Below are positions 26,348 through 35,662 of a DNA stretch of 64,000 nucleotides, one piece after another. The notes beneath the pieces were generated by a model. The model was not told the origin of the DNA and ran no database searches. It worked only from the letters and a program-made list of their open reading frames with translations. Position numbers and translations under genes: made by a program. Numbering within the stretch: the stretch's first letter is position 1; every line of letters starts with the position of its first letter. Source of the DNA: Pelomonas sp965229315 (GTDB taxonomy: Bacteria; Pseudomonadota; Gammaproteobacteria; Burkholderiales; Burkholderiaceae_C); contig NZ_CBDDJA010000002.1 in NCBI RefSeq assembly GCF_965229315.1, positions 1 through 64,000 on the forward strand. The letters are read 5' to 3'.

Positions 26348-26848
26348 ATGAAGTCCCGCCTGATCCTTTCGATGTTTGGCTTGTGGATGGCCGGTCACGC
26401 CGGGGCGCAAAGCGCAGCCGGCACCACCGGCGGGCAGCCGGCGCTGGCCGGCCAGGCTGCCGCTTGGTCGGCCCTGGCCGACCCGGACCTGAACTGGCGC
26501 GACCCGCAGTGGTTGAGCCGGCAGCGCGAGCTCTCGCGCTGGCGCTATCAGCTCGGGCTGGAGCAGCAGGTGCGCTCACCGGTTCAACTGGGTCCGCAGG
26601 CCTCCGTGCGAGAAGCGGTGTGGGCGGGCGTGAGCTATGACCTGACCCGCAAGCTGCGCGGCGGCATCGAGGCGCCGGTCTGGCAGCGCGATTCCGGCTG
26701 GGCATCGCGCATGGCGTTCGAGCGGCCCAAGTCCGAAGGCCTGGTGGGCCTGCGCGGTGCATTCACCTACAGCCTCAGCCCCCAGAGCCGCCTGATGCTG
26801 CGCCCGCAGGCGCGTCGCGTGATGCTCAGCTACTCAGCCACCTGGTGA
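26348..26848 (+). CDS. Exported hypothetical protein
   Basis: The 166-residue product starts with a signal peptide (MKSRLILSMFGLWMAGHAGA, cut probably before QSAAG). The mature part is short and hydrophilic, with alternating patterns such as GVSYDLTRKLRGGIEA and LRGAFTYSLSPQSRLMLRPQ that would fit beta strands of an outer-membrane or periplasmic protein. It ends in an aromatic residue (SATW). I do not recognise a family. Confidence 0.6.
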   Translation: MKSRLILSMFGLWMAGHAGAQSAAGTTGGQPALAGQAAAWSALADPDLNWRDPQWLSRQRELSRWRYQLGLEQQVRSPVQLGPQASVREAVWAGVSYDLTRKLRGGIEAPVWQRDSGWASRMAFERPKSEGLVGLRGAFTYSLSPQSRLMLRPQARRVMLSYSATW

Positions 26849-26878
26849 CGAGTGCTGCGCCAAGGTTCAGCCTTGGAA

Positions 26879-26908
26879 CGCCCGCTGACCGCACGACGTC
26901 AGCGGGCG
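26879..26908 (+). terminator. Hairpin after the exported hypothetical gene
   Basis: An 11-bp stem (CGCCCGCTGAC/GTCAGCGGGCG) with an 8-nt loop lies 30 bp past the stop codon and is followed by TATTCC. The U-tract is poor, so termination efficiency is uncertain. Confidence 0.55.
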
Positions 26909-26970
26909 TATTCCATGGGGTTCCGTGCGCGCCCCGGGAGCTGAAAGGGGAAGGTCGACGAGGACGAAAG

Positions 26971-26993
26971 AAAGCCGGCACCAGGCCGGCTTT
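26971..26993 (-). terminator. Intrinsic terminator of the ferritin-like gene
   Basis: A 9-bp stem AAAGCCGGC/GCCGGCTTT with a 5-nt loop, read on the minus strand, is followed by CTTTCG. It lies 18 bp past the stop of the ferritin-like gene. Confidence 0.75.
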
Positions 26994-27011
26994 GCTGGGT
27001 CGCGGGCCGTG

Positions 27012-27545
27012 TCAGGCGCGCGTCATCCAGTCGCTCAGTTCATCGGCGTGCTCTTCCTCGTCGGCGAGGATGTCTTCCAGCAGGCGGCGCGTCGTCGAGT
27101 CCTTGTCGGCCACCAGGTGGATCATCTGGCGATAGCTCTCGACCGCCACGCGCTCGGCCGTCAGGTTGGACTTGATCATGCCCTTGAGCTCGTTGATCTC
27201 GTCGTAGCCAGCGTGGCTGCGGTCCAGCAGGCCGACGGGGTTGAAGTCCGGTTCGCCGCCGAGCTGCACGATGCGCTGCGCCAGCCGGTCCGCATGGCCC
27301 AGTTCGGCGTTGGCATGCACGAGGAACTCCTCGGCGATGGCCGGCGATTCCAGGCCCTTGGCCATGTAGTGGTGGCGGCGATAGCGCAGCACGCAGGTCA
27401 GCTCGGTCGCCAGCGCGCCGTTGAGCAGGGCGACGATGTCGTCTCGCCACGGGCCGTAGGCGGGCGTGACGGCGCCATCGTCCAGATGGCTGCGCGCGGC
27501 GTCGAGGCCGGCTTCGTTGAGCTTCAGGGTCTGCTTCTCAGTCAT
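27012..27545 (-). CDS. Ferritin-like (bacterioferritin-type) protein
   Basis: The 177-residue product has a four-helix ferritin-like fold with metal-binding patterns: ELTCVLRYRRHHYMAKG near residue 50, AEELLVHANAELGH-like EEFLVHANAELGHADR near 75, ERVAVESYRQM near 130, and DILADEEEHADELSDW near 160. The ATG at 27545 has AAGGTGG upstream. The upstream membrane-peptide gene overlaps it by 8 bp, so both are cotranscribed. Iron storage or oxidative-stress protection is likely. A heme-binding Met typical of true bacterioferritin is not obvious. Confidence 0.82.
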   Translation of the reverse strand: MTEKQTLKLNEAGLDAARSHLDDGAVTPAYGPWRDDIVALLNGALATELTCVLRYRRHHYMAKGLESPAIAEEFLVHANAELGHADRLAQRIVQLGGEPDFNPVGLLDRSHAGYDEINELKGMIKSNLTAERVAVESYRQMIHLVADKDSTTRRLLEDILADEEEHADELSDWMTRA

Positions 27546-27837
27546 AGCGTGCCACCTTGGTTGTGTCTTCCAGTGCCCCCTGCCGTTGCGGCGTGAAGGC
27601 GTTTGCCTGTCGCAACTGTCGTGGCTGGGTGGCTGCGGCGGCATCGGCGCCCGTGCTGAGCGTCTGTCGGACGTGGCTGACGCGCTGGCCTTCGCGCAGC
27701 GCTTCGCCGCGGCGGATGTTGTCCTGCATCGTGTCGACCAGCGCCGCCAGGAGCGCCGCGGCCAGCAGCGCCGCGACGCTGAACATCAGCCAGCGCGGTG
27801 GCGCGAAAAGCGCCAGGGTGTCGTTCAAGGCCTTCAT
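27538..27837 (-). CDS. Small single-pass membrane protein, unknown
   Basis: The 99-residue product has one clear transmembrane helix (WLMFSVAALLAAALLAAL, about residues 16-33) and a hydrophilic C-terminal tail rich in Arg, Gln and Thr. It overlaps the ferritin-like gene by 8 bp and probably heads that unit. No family is recognised. The 215-bp gap upstream separates it from the divergent response regulator. Confidence 0.6.
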   Translation of the reverse strand: MKALNDTLALFAPPRWLMFSVAALLAAALLAALVDTMQDNIRRGEALREGQRVSHVRQTLSTGADAAAATQPRQLRQANAFTPQRQGALEDTTKVARYD

Positions 27838-28052
27838 GGGCTGCTCCTCGTCTGCTCGGTGCGGCCCCTCAGCCGCGTGGCCCAGACTGTGCAAAAACGC
27901 CAGCGCCGGCGGTGCCGGCCGGCCACGCAAGCCGGGGTAGGACAAGCGGCGGGTGGTGCAAATAAATCTGAGGCCTTGTAGGACACGGCTGATCGCATCC
28001 CGCCGATGCGGGGGCTAGGCTTGCATCCGTCCAATAGATCGAGGGGACTTCC

Positions 28053-28688
28053 ATGATTCGCATCGGCATCGTTGACGACCACGCCATCGTGCGTTCCGGC
28101 CTGCGCCAATTCCTGAGCGACAACGTCGACCTCCGTGTCACCGGCGAGGCGGCCAACGGTCGCGACGCGCTGGAACTGGCGCGCGGCGGCGACGTCGACG
28201 TGCTGCTGATGGACATCTCCATGCCCGACCAGAGCGGCGTGGATGCGCTGGGCGCCATCCGTGCGCGCTTCCCGGATCTGCCGGTGCTCATCCTCAGCGG
28301 CTTCCCGGAGGCGCACTACGCCACCGCGCTGCTGCGCCAGGGCGCCAGCGGCTACCTGAACAAGGAATGCGACCCCGAAGACATCGCCAACGCGATCCGC
28401 ACGGTGTCGCGCGGCCGGCGCTACATCAGCCCGGCCGTGGCCGAACTGCTGGCCGACGGCATGGCCGGTGGCGACACCGACAAGCCGCTGCACGAGTCGC
28501 TGTCCGAGCGCGAGCTGCAGGTGTTCCTGCGCCTGGCCAAGGGCGAGACGGTGGGCGACATGGCCAAGGCGATGTTCCTCAGCGTCAAGACCGTGAGCAC
28601 CTACCGCACCCGCGTGCTGGAGAAGCTCAAGCTGCAGACCAACAGCGACCTGACCTACTACGCGCTGAAGAACGGCCTGATCCAGTAA
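28053..28688 (+). CDS. NarL/FixJ-type response regulator
   Basis: The 211-residue product has a receiver domain with acidic Asp8/Asp9, phosphoacceptor Asp54 in LLMDISMPD, and Lys104 in GYLNKE. A LuxR-type helix-turn-helix lies at about 146-205 (LSERELQVFLRLAKGE, KTVSTYRTRVLEKL). GAGGGGA precedes the ATG. No histidine kinase gene is adjacent, so it is an orphan in this window. It is 16 bp from phosphoglucomutase, which suggests cotranscription. Confidence 0.92.
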   Translation: MIRIGIVDDHAIVRSGLRQFLSDNVDLRVTGEAANGRDALELARGGDVDVLLMDISMPDQSGVDALGAIRARFPDLPVLILSGFPEAHYATALLRQGASGYLNKECDPEDIANAIRTVSRGRRYISPAVAELLADGMAGGDTDKPLHESLSERELQVFLRLAKGETVGDMAKAMFLSVKTVSTYRTRVLEKLKLQTNSDLTYYALKNGLIQ

Positions 28689-28704
28689 GCCGCCGGGGCG
28701 CAGG

Positions 28705-30378
28705 ATGAGCGTTCCTATCCTCCCGCAGCCCGGCCAGCCCGCGCCGCCCGATGTGCTCATCGACGTCGAGGCGTTGCGTGAGGCCTACTTCTCGCGCCGG
28801 CCCGACCCGGCGAGTGCCGAGCAGCAGGTCGTCTTCGGCACGTCGGGCCACCGCGGCTCGGCGCTGGACGGCTCGTTCAACGAGTGGCATGTGCTGGCCA
28901 TCACGCAGGCCATCTGCGACCACCGCAAGCAACAAGGCATTGCCGGGCCGCTGTTCCTGGGCATCGACACGCATGCGTTGTCGGAGCCGGCCCTGGCCAG
29001 CGCGCTGGAAGTGCTGGCCGGCAACGGCGTGGAGGTGATGCTGGCGCCGCCCGGCCAGTTCACGCCGACACCGGCGGTGTCCTTCGCCATCCTCGAACAC
29101 AACGCCGGCCGTGAGGGCAGCGCGCGGGCCGATGGCATCGTCGTCACGCCCTCGCACAACCCGCCGCGCGACGGTGGCTTCAAGTACAACCCGCCGCATG
29201 GCGGCCCGGCGGACAGCCGCATCACCTCGGTCATCCAGGCCGGTGCGAACCACTACCTGCGGCATGAACTCGCCGGCGTGCTGCGCGTGGATGCCGAGCG
29301 CGCGCTGGCGCGGCCGACCTGCCATGAGCACGACTTCCAGGCCCGCTACGTCGCGGCCCTGGGCGAGGTCATCGACTTCGACCTGATCCGCGCCTCGGGC
29401 GTGCGCCTGGGCGTGGACCCGCTCGGCGGCGCGGGCGTGGCCTACTGGCCCGCCATCGCGGAGCGCTACCGCCTGCCGCTCACCGTCGTCAGCGACGTGG
29501 TGGACCCGCAGTTCGCCTTCATGCCGCTGGACTGGGACGGCCAGATCCGCATGGACCCGTCGTCGCCCGATGCCATGCAGCGCCTCACGCAGCTGCGCGA
29601 CCGCTTCGACGTGGCGTTCGCCTGCGACACCGACCATGACCGCCACGGCATCGTCACGTCCAGCAGCGGCCTGCTGCCGCCCAACCACTACCTCAGCGTC
29701 GTGGTGGACTACCTGCTGCGCTACCGCCCCGGCTGGCATGCCGATGCCGCCATCGGCAAGACCGTGGTGACCACGGCGCTGATCGACCGCATCGCCCGCC
29801 ACCTGGGGGCGCCGGTGTTCGACGCGCCGGTGGGCTTCAAGTGGTTCGCGCCGGGCCTGCTGGACGGCAGCCTGGGCCTGGGCTGCGAGGAGAGCGCGGG
29901 CGCGTCCTTCCTGCGCCGCAACGGCCGGGTGTGGACGACCGACAAGGACGGCATCGCCGCCGCGCTGCTGTCCGCCGAGATCACCGCCCGCCAGGGCCGC
30001 GACCCCGGCGCGTGCTACGCCCTGCTCGCTGCCGAGCTGGGCGCGCCGCTGGCCGACCGCGTGCAGGCCAAGGCCACGCGCGAGCAGAAGCAGCGGCTGG
30101 CCGCGCTGACCGCCAGCGAGTTCACGGCCACGTCGCTGGCGGGCGAGCCTGTCGACACGGTGCTGAGCACAGCGCCCGGCAACGGCGAGCCCATCGGCGG
30201 CATCAAGGTGACCACCGCCAGCGGCTGGTTCGCCGCGCGGCCGTCCGGCACGGAAGACCTGTACAAGATCTACGCCGAGAGCTTTCGTGACGAGCAGCAC
30301 CTGCGGCAGCTGCTGCAGGAGGCGCAGGCGCTGGTGGACGGTGCGCTCGCCAACGGCGCATCCGGCGCGGCCGGCTGA
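28705..30378 (+). CDS. pgm: Alpha-D-glucose phosphate-specific phosphoglucomutase
   Basis: Pgm interconverts glucose-1-phosphate and glucose-6-phosphate. The 557-residue product has the family length and motifs: FGTSGHRG near residue 45, the active-site serine loop VVTPSHNPPRDGG near 150, the metal-binding CDTDHDRHG near 310, GFKWFAPGLLDG and GCEESAGASF near 375-400, and the phosphate-binding RPSGTEDLYK near 515. It is probably cotranscribed with the response regulator just upstream. Its neighbour on the other side, mscS, is convergent. Confidence 0.96.
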   Translation: MSVPILPQPGQPAPPDVLIDVEALREAYFSRRPDPASAEQQVVFGTSGHRGSALDGSFNEWHVLAITQAICDHRKQQGIAGPLFLGIDTHALSEPALASALEVLAGNGVEVMLAPPGQFTPTPAVSFAILEHNAGREGSARADGIVVTPSHNPPRDGGFKYNPPHGGPADSRITSVIQAGANHYLRHELAGVLRVDAERALARPTCHEHDFQARYVAALGEVIDFDLIRASGVRLGVDPLGGAGVAYWPAIAERYRLPLTVVSDVVDPQFAFMPLDWDGQIRMDPSSPDAMQRLTQLRDRFDVAFACDTDHDRHGIVTSSSGLLPPNHYLSVVVDYLLRYRPGWHADAAIGKTVVTTALIDRIARHLGAPVFDAPVGFKWFAPGLLDGSLGLGCEESAGASFLRRNGRVWTTDKDGIAAALLSAEITARQGRDPGACYALLAAELGAPLADRVQAKATREQKQRLAALTASEFTATSLAGEPVDTVLSTAPGNGEPIGGIKVTTASGWFAARPSGTEDLYKIYAESFRDEQHLRQLLQEAQALVDGALANGASGAAG

Positions 30379-30411
30379 GCCCTGGTGCGCCGTACCCTCG
30401 GCGGCGATCCC

Positions 30412-31539
30412 TCAACCCGCGGCGAGCGCCGCCTGGGGCCGCTCCCCTGCCAAGGCAGGCGGAGCCGGCGGCTGGCCGGCCGCCACGACGTTGACCGTGC
30501 GCGTCGGGAACGCGAAGCTCAGGCCCCGCTGCTGGAAGGCGCGCATCAGCGCCAGGTTCAGCGCCTGCTGGTGGTCCATGTAGACCTCGAAGTCGGCGTC
30601 CTTCACGCGGTAGACCACCTCGAAGTCCAGCGAGCTTTCGCCGAAGCCCTTGAAGTGGGCGCGGACGAATTCCAGCTGCTCGTCCGCCTCGATGAGCTCG
30701 CGCACCAGCTTGGGCACTTCTTCCACCTGCTCGGCCGTCGCGTCGTAGGTGATGCCGAACTTGAACAGCACGCGCCGCGTGCGCAGGCGCTTGAAGTTGG
30801 ACACGGTGCGCTTGAGCAGCTCGGCGTTGGACATGACGATCTGCTCGCCGCCCAGGCTGCGGATGCGCGTGGTCTTCAGCCCCACCTGCTCGACCGTGCC
30901 GTTCACCTCGCCGACGGTGATGGAGTCGCCCACCTCGAAGGGCTTGTCCACCGCGATCACCAGCGACGCGAACAGGTCGCCCAGGATGTTCTGCACCGCC
31001 AGCGCGATCGCGATGCCGCCGATGCCCAGGCTGGCGACGAAGGCCGTGATGTTGACGCCCAGGTTGGACAGCACGGCCAGCACCACCACCACCCACAGCG
31101 TGCCGCGCAGCGCCCAGCCCAGCAGCGTCGCCGAGGCCGACGGCACCGCGCCATGGCCGTGGCGCAGCTGGTGCGCGGCCAGGATCTGCGCCGCCGCCTG
31201 CTGCAACCAGAGGCCCAGCTGCAGCGCCACGATGACGAACCACAGCTGCGAGATGCGCCCATGCCAGCGGTCATCCAGCGGCAGCATGCTCAGGCCCACC
31301 AACACGCCCACGAGCCAGATCAGCGCACCGTGGGTGCGCTCCAGTACGCTGACAAGTGCGTCGTCCACCGTGGTCGTCGTGCGCTGCGCCAGCGCCCGCA
31401 TCCGGCGCACGACCAGGCGCAGGCCGGCCTTGATGACGACGATGGTCAACGCGCCCGCCAACACGGCGAGCAGCACCTCGGTCCAGGCCACGTCGGGCCA
31501 GGCGGCCTCGATTCGGGCCAGCATCTCATTCCACGTCAT
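30412..31539 (-). CDS. MscS-family mechanosensitive channel
   Basis: The 375-residue inner-membrane protein has four or five predicted transmembrane segments in the first 190 residues. The MscS pore helix and start of the beta domain follow (VNITAFVASLGIGGIAIALA, then QNILGDLFASLVIAVDKPFEVGD), then VNGTVEQVGLKTTRIRSL. The cytosolic C-terminal domain runs from about residue 230. It releases solutes under hypo-osmotic stress. It is convergent with pgm and monocistronic; the 198-bp gap upstream shows nothing. Confidence 0.92.
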   Translation of the reverse strand: MTWNEMLARIEAAWPDVAWTEVLLAVLAGALTIVVIKAGLRLVVRRMRALAQRTTTTVDDALVSVLERTHGALIWLVGVLVGLSMLPLDDRWHGRISQLWFVIVALQLGLWLQQAAAQILAAHQLRHGHGAVPSASATLLGWALRGTLWVVVVLAVLSNLGVNITAFVASLGIGGIAIALAVQNILGDLFASLVIAVDKPFEVGDSITVGEVNGTVEQVGLKTTRIRSLGGEQIVMSNAELLKRTVSNFKRLRTRRVLFKFGITYDATAEQVEEVPKLVRELIEADEQLEFVRAHFKGFGESSLDFEVVYRVKDADFEVYMDHQQALNLALMRAFQQRGLSFAFPTRTVNVVAAGQPPAPPALAGERPQAALAAG

Positions 31540-31737
31540 GTCGCGCTCCGGCAGTCTTCATCTGCGACACCGTAGGCCGCGGTGCGCGGTGAGTCTGTCG
31601 GTGATCGACAGCCGGGCCTGTGGGCGTTGACCGACACGGCGGGCCGCTCGATGGACGAGGCTTTGGCTGACACCGGGTGCCGACGCGCTCCCCTAAGGTC
31701 ACGTCGAACCTCAGCCAATTCAAACCAAGGACCCACG

Positions 31738-31998
31738 ATGGACACCGCCACCAGCCATGACATGACCGAACTCTTCTGCCAGCTCGGCCTGCCGGACTCG
31801 CCGGAAGACATCAAGCGCTTCATCGCCGAGCACAAGCCGGTACCCAACGAGCTGAGCCTGCCCGACGCGCCGTTCTGGACGCCCAGCCAGCAGGCCTTCC
31901 TGCGCGAGCAGTGGCGCGCCGACGATGGCGACTGGACGCTGCTGGTGGACCAGCTGAACGCCGCGCTGCGCGAGCACCCGGCGCCCGAAGACCTCTGA
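31738..31998 (+). CDS. DUF2789 family small protein
   Basis: The 86-residue product matches what I know of DUF2789: DMTELFCQLGLPDSPEDIKR, then LPDAPFWTPSQQAFLREQW and DWTLLVDQLNAALR. It is acidic and helical with no known function. It stands alone, 118 bp before the aminobenzoate operon. The ATG at 31738 lacks a strong ribosome-binding site but the reading frame is clear. Confidence 0.8.
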   Translation: MDTATSHDMTELFCQLGLPDSPEDIKRFIAEHKPVPNELSLPDAPFWTPSQQAFLREQWRADDGDWTLLVDQLNAALREHPAPEDL

Positions 31999-32055
31999 AG
32001 CCGCCCGCGGCTGAGGCTGCAGGCGCGCTGTCCGGGTTTGTCCGGGCGGAGCTTG

Positions 32056-32096
32056 GCGTCAATTTGATTGACGCTTGAACTATTGATTCCTAAAGT
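32056..32096 (+). promoter_or_regulatory. Promoter and overlapping operator of the aminobenzoyl-CoA operon
   Basis: TTGACG (32068-32073) and TAAAGT (32091-32096) are spaced by exactly 17 bp, with the first gene's ATG 21 nt beyond. A 7-bp perfect inverted repeat, GCGTCAA at 32056-32062 and TTGACGC at 32068-32074 with 5 nt between, covers the -35 element. Occupancy of this repeat would block the promoter. The MarR protein encoded in the operon is the natural candidate repressor, but that is inference. Confidence 0.7.
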
Positions 32097-32116
32097 GCTG
32101 CGCAAGGAACACATCC

Positions 32117-34453
32117 ATGCGTATCACCTGCATTGGTGGCGGCCCCGCCGGCCTCTACTTCGCCCTGCTGATGAAGAAGGCCGACCCGACACATGAGGTG
32201 CGGGTGCTGGAGCGCAACCGCGCGGGCGACACGTTCGGCTGGGGCGTCGTGCTGTCGGACCAGACGGTCGAGGCGCTGCGGACGGCGGACCCCGCGACGG
32301 CGGAGCAGATCAGCGACGCCTTCAACCACTGGGATGACATCGCCGTGCACATCGGCGGTCGGCGCATCGTGTCGGGCGGCCATGGTTTCTGCGGCATCGG
32401 CCGCAAGAAGCTGCTGAACATCCTGCAGTCCCGCTGCGAGCGGCTTGGCGTTGAGCTGGTCTACGAAACGGATGTGGGCGATGACGCTGACATCGACGCC
32501 GATCTCATCATCGCCGCCGACGGGTTGAACAGCCGCATCCGCCAGAAGTACGCCGCAACCTACCAGCCCGACATCGACCTGCGCGCCTGCCGCTTTGTGT
32601 GGCTGGGCACGACAAAGCTGTTCGACGCCTTCACCTTCGACTTCCAGCAGACCGAATGGGGCTGGTTCCAGGCCCACGCCTACCGCTTCGATGACACGCA
32701 TTCGACCTTCATCGTCGAGGCGCCGGAAGATGTCTGGCGCGCCGCCGGCCTGGAGGAGATGAGCAAGGAAGACGGAATCGCCTTCTGCGGGCAGCTGTTC
32801 GCCGGTGTGCTGGACGGCCACACGCTCATCTCCAACGCCAGCCACCTGCGCGGCTCGGCGCAGTGGATACGCTTCCCGCGCGTGGTCTGCAAGACCTGGG
32901 TGCACCGCAACGACCGCGGCACGCCTGTCGTGCTGATGGGCGACGCGGCGCACACGGCACATTTCTCCATCGGCTCGGGCACCAAGCTTGCGCTGGAAGA
33001 CGCCATTGCCCTGGCGCGCGACATCCAGTCGCATGGCGACCTGAGCGAGGCGCTGAAGGCCTATGAGGCCGCGCGCAGCATCGACGTGCTGCGCATCCAG
33101 AACGCGGCGCGCAACTCGACCGAATGGTTCGAGAACGTCGAGCGCCATGCGCGGCTGGCGCCCGAGCAGTTCGCCTACTCGCTGCTGACGCGCTCGCAGC
33201 GCATCTCGCACGAGAACCTGCGGCTGCGCGATGCACGCTACGTCGGCGAGTTCGAGCGCTGGCTGGCGGGTCAGGCCGGCGTCGATGCCGAAGTGCCGCC
33301 GATGTTCACGCCCTTCAGGCTACGCGGCCTGACACTGAAGAACCGCGTCGTCGTGTCGCCCATGGCGCAGTACAGCTGCGAGGACGGCGTCCCCGGCGAC
33401 TACCACCTGGCCCACCTCGGCGCACGGGCGCAGGGCGGCGCGGGCCTGGTGTTCGCCGAGATGACCTGCGTGTCGCCCGACGCGCGCATCACGCCGGGCT
33501 GCCCGGGTCTGTGGACGGACGAGCAGGGTGCGGCGTGGCAGCGCATCGTCGCCTTCGTGCACGCGAACAGCAGCGCGAAGATCGCCATGCAGCTCGGCCA
33601 CGCCGGCCCCAAGGGCTCGACCTGCGTGCCGTGGGCGGGTGGCGACGACCAGCCTCTGGCAGCGGGCCACTGGCCGCTGATCGCGGCGTCCGAACAGCAA
33701 TACCTGGCCGGCATCAGCCAGCTCGCCCGGGCGATGACGCGGGCCGACATGGACCGGGTGCGTGATGACTTCGTCGCTGCCACGCGCCGTGCCGCCGCCG
33801 CGGGCTTCGACTGGCTGGAGCTGCACTGCGCGCACGGCTATCTGCTGTCCGCCTTCATCTCGCCGCTGACCAACCATCGGGACGACGCGTATGGCGGCCC
33901 GCTGGAGAACCGGCTGCGCTACCCATTGGAAGTCTTCATCGCGATGCGCGCGGCGTGGCCCGACGACCGGCCGATATCGGTGCGCATCTCGGCTCACGAC
34001 TGGGTGCCGGGCGGCACCACGCCCGAGGACGCCGTGGCCATCGCCGCCGCGTTCAAGGACGCAGGCGCGGACCTCATCGACGTGTCCTCCGGCCAGGTCA
34101 GCAAGGCGCAGAAGCCGGTCTACGGGCGCATGTTCCAGACACCTTTTGCGGAAAGCATCCGCAACCGCGTCGGCATCGCCACGATGGCGGTGGGCGCCAT
34201 CTCCGAGGCCGACCACGTCAACAGCATCATCGCGTCCGGCCGTGCCGACCTGTGCGCCATCGCCCGGCCGCACCTGGCCAACCCGGCCTGGACGCTGACC
34301 GAGGCCGCGCGCATCGGCTACCGCGGGCCTGTTGGCCTGGAATGGCCGAAGCAGTACCTCTCAGGCAAGAGCCAGCTCGAACGCGAGTTCGAGCGCCAGC
34401 GCGCCGGGAACGTGGCCGCGGCCGAGCAGGCGAACAAGGCGTTGGGCGTATGA
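32117..34453 (+). CDS. 2-aminobenzoyl-CoA (or salicyl-CoA-type) monooxygenase/reductase fusion
   Basis: The 778-residue product is a two-enzyme fusion. Residues 1-390 are a flavin monooxygenase with the dinucleotide motif GGGPAG at 7-12 and the flavin motif GDAAHTAHFSIGSGTKLALE near 280. From about residue 396 (MFTPFRLRGLTLKNR) an Old Yellow Enzyme-like domain follows, with MQLGHAGPKGS, ELHCAHGYLLSAFISPLTN and the YGGPLENR motif. This architecture is that of Azoarcus 2-aminobenzoyl-CoA monooxygenase/reductase, which hydroxylates and then reduces the CoA-activated ring. Databases often label such proteins bifunctional salicylyl-CoA 5-hydroxylase/oxidoreductase. The neighbouring aryl-CoA ligase, hydratase and dehydrogenase agree. 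Confidence 0.88.
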   Translation: MRITCIGGGPAGLYFALLMKKADPTHEVRVLERNRAGDTFGWGVVLSDQTVEALRTADPATAEQISDAFNHWDDIAVHIGGRRIVSGGHGFCGIGRKKLLNILQSRCERLGVELVYETDVGDDADIDADLIIAADGLNSRIRQKYAATYQPDIDLRACRFVWLGTTKLFDAFTFDFQQTEWGWFQAHAYRFDDTHSTFIVEAPEDVWRAAGLEEMSKEDGIAFCGQLFAGVLDGHTLISNASHLRGSAQWIRFPRVVCKTWVHRNDRGTPVVLMGDAAHTAHFSIGSGTKLALEDAIALARDIQSHGDLSEALKAYEAARSIDVLRIQNAARNSTEWFENVERHARLAPEQFAYSLLTRSQRISHENLRLRDARYVGEFERWLAGQAGVDAEVPPMFTPFRLRGLTLKNRVVVSPMAQYSCEDGVPGDYHLAHLGARAQGGAGLVFAEMTCVSPDARITPGCPGLWTDEQGAAWQRIVAFVHANSSAKIAMQLGHAGPKGSTCVPWAGGDDQPLAAGHWPLIAASEQQYLAGISQLARAMTRADMDRVRDDFVAATRRAAAAGFDWLELHCAHGYLLSAFISPLTNHRDDAYGGPLENRLRYPLEVFIAMRAAWPDDRPISVRISAHDWVPGGTTPEDAVAIAAAFKDAGADLIDVSSGQVSKAQKPVYGRMFQTPFAESIRNRVGIATMAVGAISEADHVNSIIASGRADLCAIARPHLANPAWTLTEAARIGYRGPVGLEWPKQYLSGKSQLEREFERQRAGNVAAAEQANKALGV

Positions 34454-35181
34454 AGCACGCGGTCATCACGGGGGGAGGAAGCGGCATCGGCGCGGCGGTC
34501 GCGAAGCGGTTGCTGGCCAATGGCGCGCGGGTCACGCTGATGGGGCGCAGCCTGGCGCGTCTTCAGGCGCAGCGGGCCTCGTTGGGCGATGTGGCCATCC
34601 AGGTCTGCGACGTGGCCGACGAGGCCAGCGTCGCGGCGGCATTTGCCGCCGTGGGCGATGTGGGCATCCTCGTCAACAACGCCGGCCAGGTCGAGACGGC
34701 GCCGCTGCACAAGACCTCGCTCGACCTCTGGCAGCGCCTCTTGAACGTCAACCTCACCGGCACCTTCCTGTGCAGCCGCGCCGTGCTGCCGGGCATGCTG
34801 GCGCTGGGCCAGGGCCGCATCGTCAACGTGGCCAGTACCGCGGCTCTGAAGGGCTATGCCTACGTGGCAGCCTATTGCGCGGCCAAGCATGGCGTGCTGG
34901 GCCTGACCCGCGCGATGGCCCTCGAAGTGGCCACCAAGGGCGTGACGGTCAACGCCGTCTGCCCCGGCTACACCGAGACCGACATCGTCGCCAACGCCAT
35001 GGCCACCATCGTCGCCAAGACCGGCCGCACGGCGGCGCAGGCGAGGGCGGAGCTGGCCAGGGCCAATCCGCAGGGACGCTTGATCCAGCCTGAAGAAGTC
35101 GCCGACACCGTGGCCTGGCTGGTCAACGCCGCCGGCGTCAACGGCCAGGCCATCGCCGTCTGCGGCGGGGAGACGATGTGA
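34450..35181 (+). CDS. SDR-family oxidoreductase of the aminobenzoyl-CoA operon
   Basis: The 243-residue product is a classical short-chain dehydrogenase: TGGGSGIG at residues 7-14, NNAG near 79, a catalytic Ser in NVASTAALKGYAYVAAYCAAKHG with YxxxK (Tyr141/Lys145 region), and PGYTETD. It overlaps the monooxygenase/reductase stop by 4 bases. In a CoA-dependent pathway it would oxidise a 3-hydroxyacyl-CoA or alcohol intermediate. The exact substrate is inferred, not shown. Confidence 0.87.
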   Translation: MKHAVITGGGSGIGAAVAKRLLANGARVTLMGRSLARLQAQRASLGDVAIQVCDVADEASVAAAFAAVGDVGILVNNAGQVETAPLHKTSLDLWQRLLNVNLTGTFLCSRAVLPGMLALGQGRIVNVASTAALKGYAYVAAYCAAKHGVLGLTRAMALEVATKGVTVNAVCPGYTETDIVANAMATIVAKTGRTAAQARAELARANPQGRLIQPEEVADTVAWLVNAAGVNGQAIAVCGGETM

Positions 35182-35662
35182 TGGCGGCGGAACCGATGGA
35201 CCTCGAAACCCGCCTCTCCGACGACGACCACCAGGCCTTGAAGCTCTGGCTGCGCCTGCTGTCCTGCACGACGCGCATCGAGGACCAGATCCGCCAGCGC
35301 CTGCGCGCCGACTTCGCCACCACCTTGCCGCGCTTCGACCTGCTGGCACAGCTGGAGCGCCACCCCGACGGCCTGACCATGCGCGAACTGTCCAAGCGCC
35401 TGATGGTGACCGGCGGCAACGTGACCGGCATCACCGACCAGCTCGAAGGCGAGGGCCTGGTGCTGCGCGAGACGCGCGCCGACGACCGCCGCAGCTTCAT
35501 CGTCAGGCTCACGCCGCAGGGCCGGCGCCAGTTCAAGCGCATGGCCGCCACGCACGAGGGCTGGATCGTCGAGCTTTTTGCGGGCTGGAGCCCGGCGCAG
35601 AAGACGCAGATCCACGACTTGCTCGCGCAGCTGAAAACGCATCTTGCGAAGAAGGACACCGC

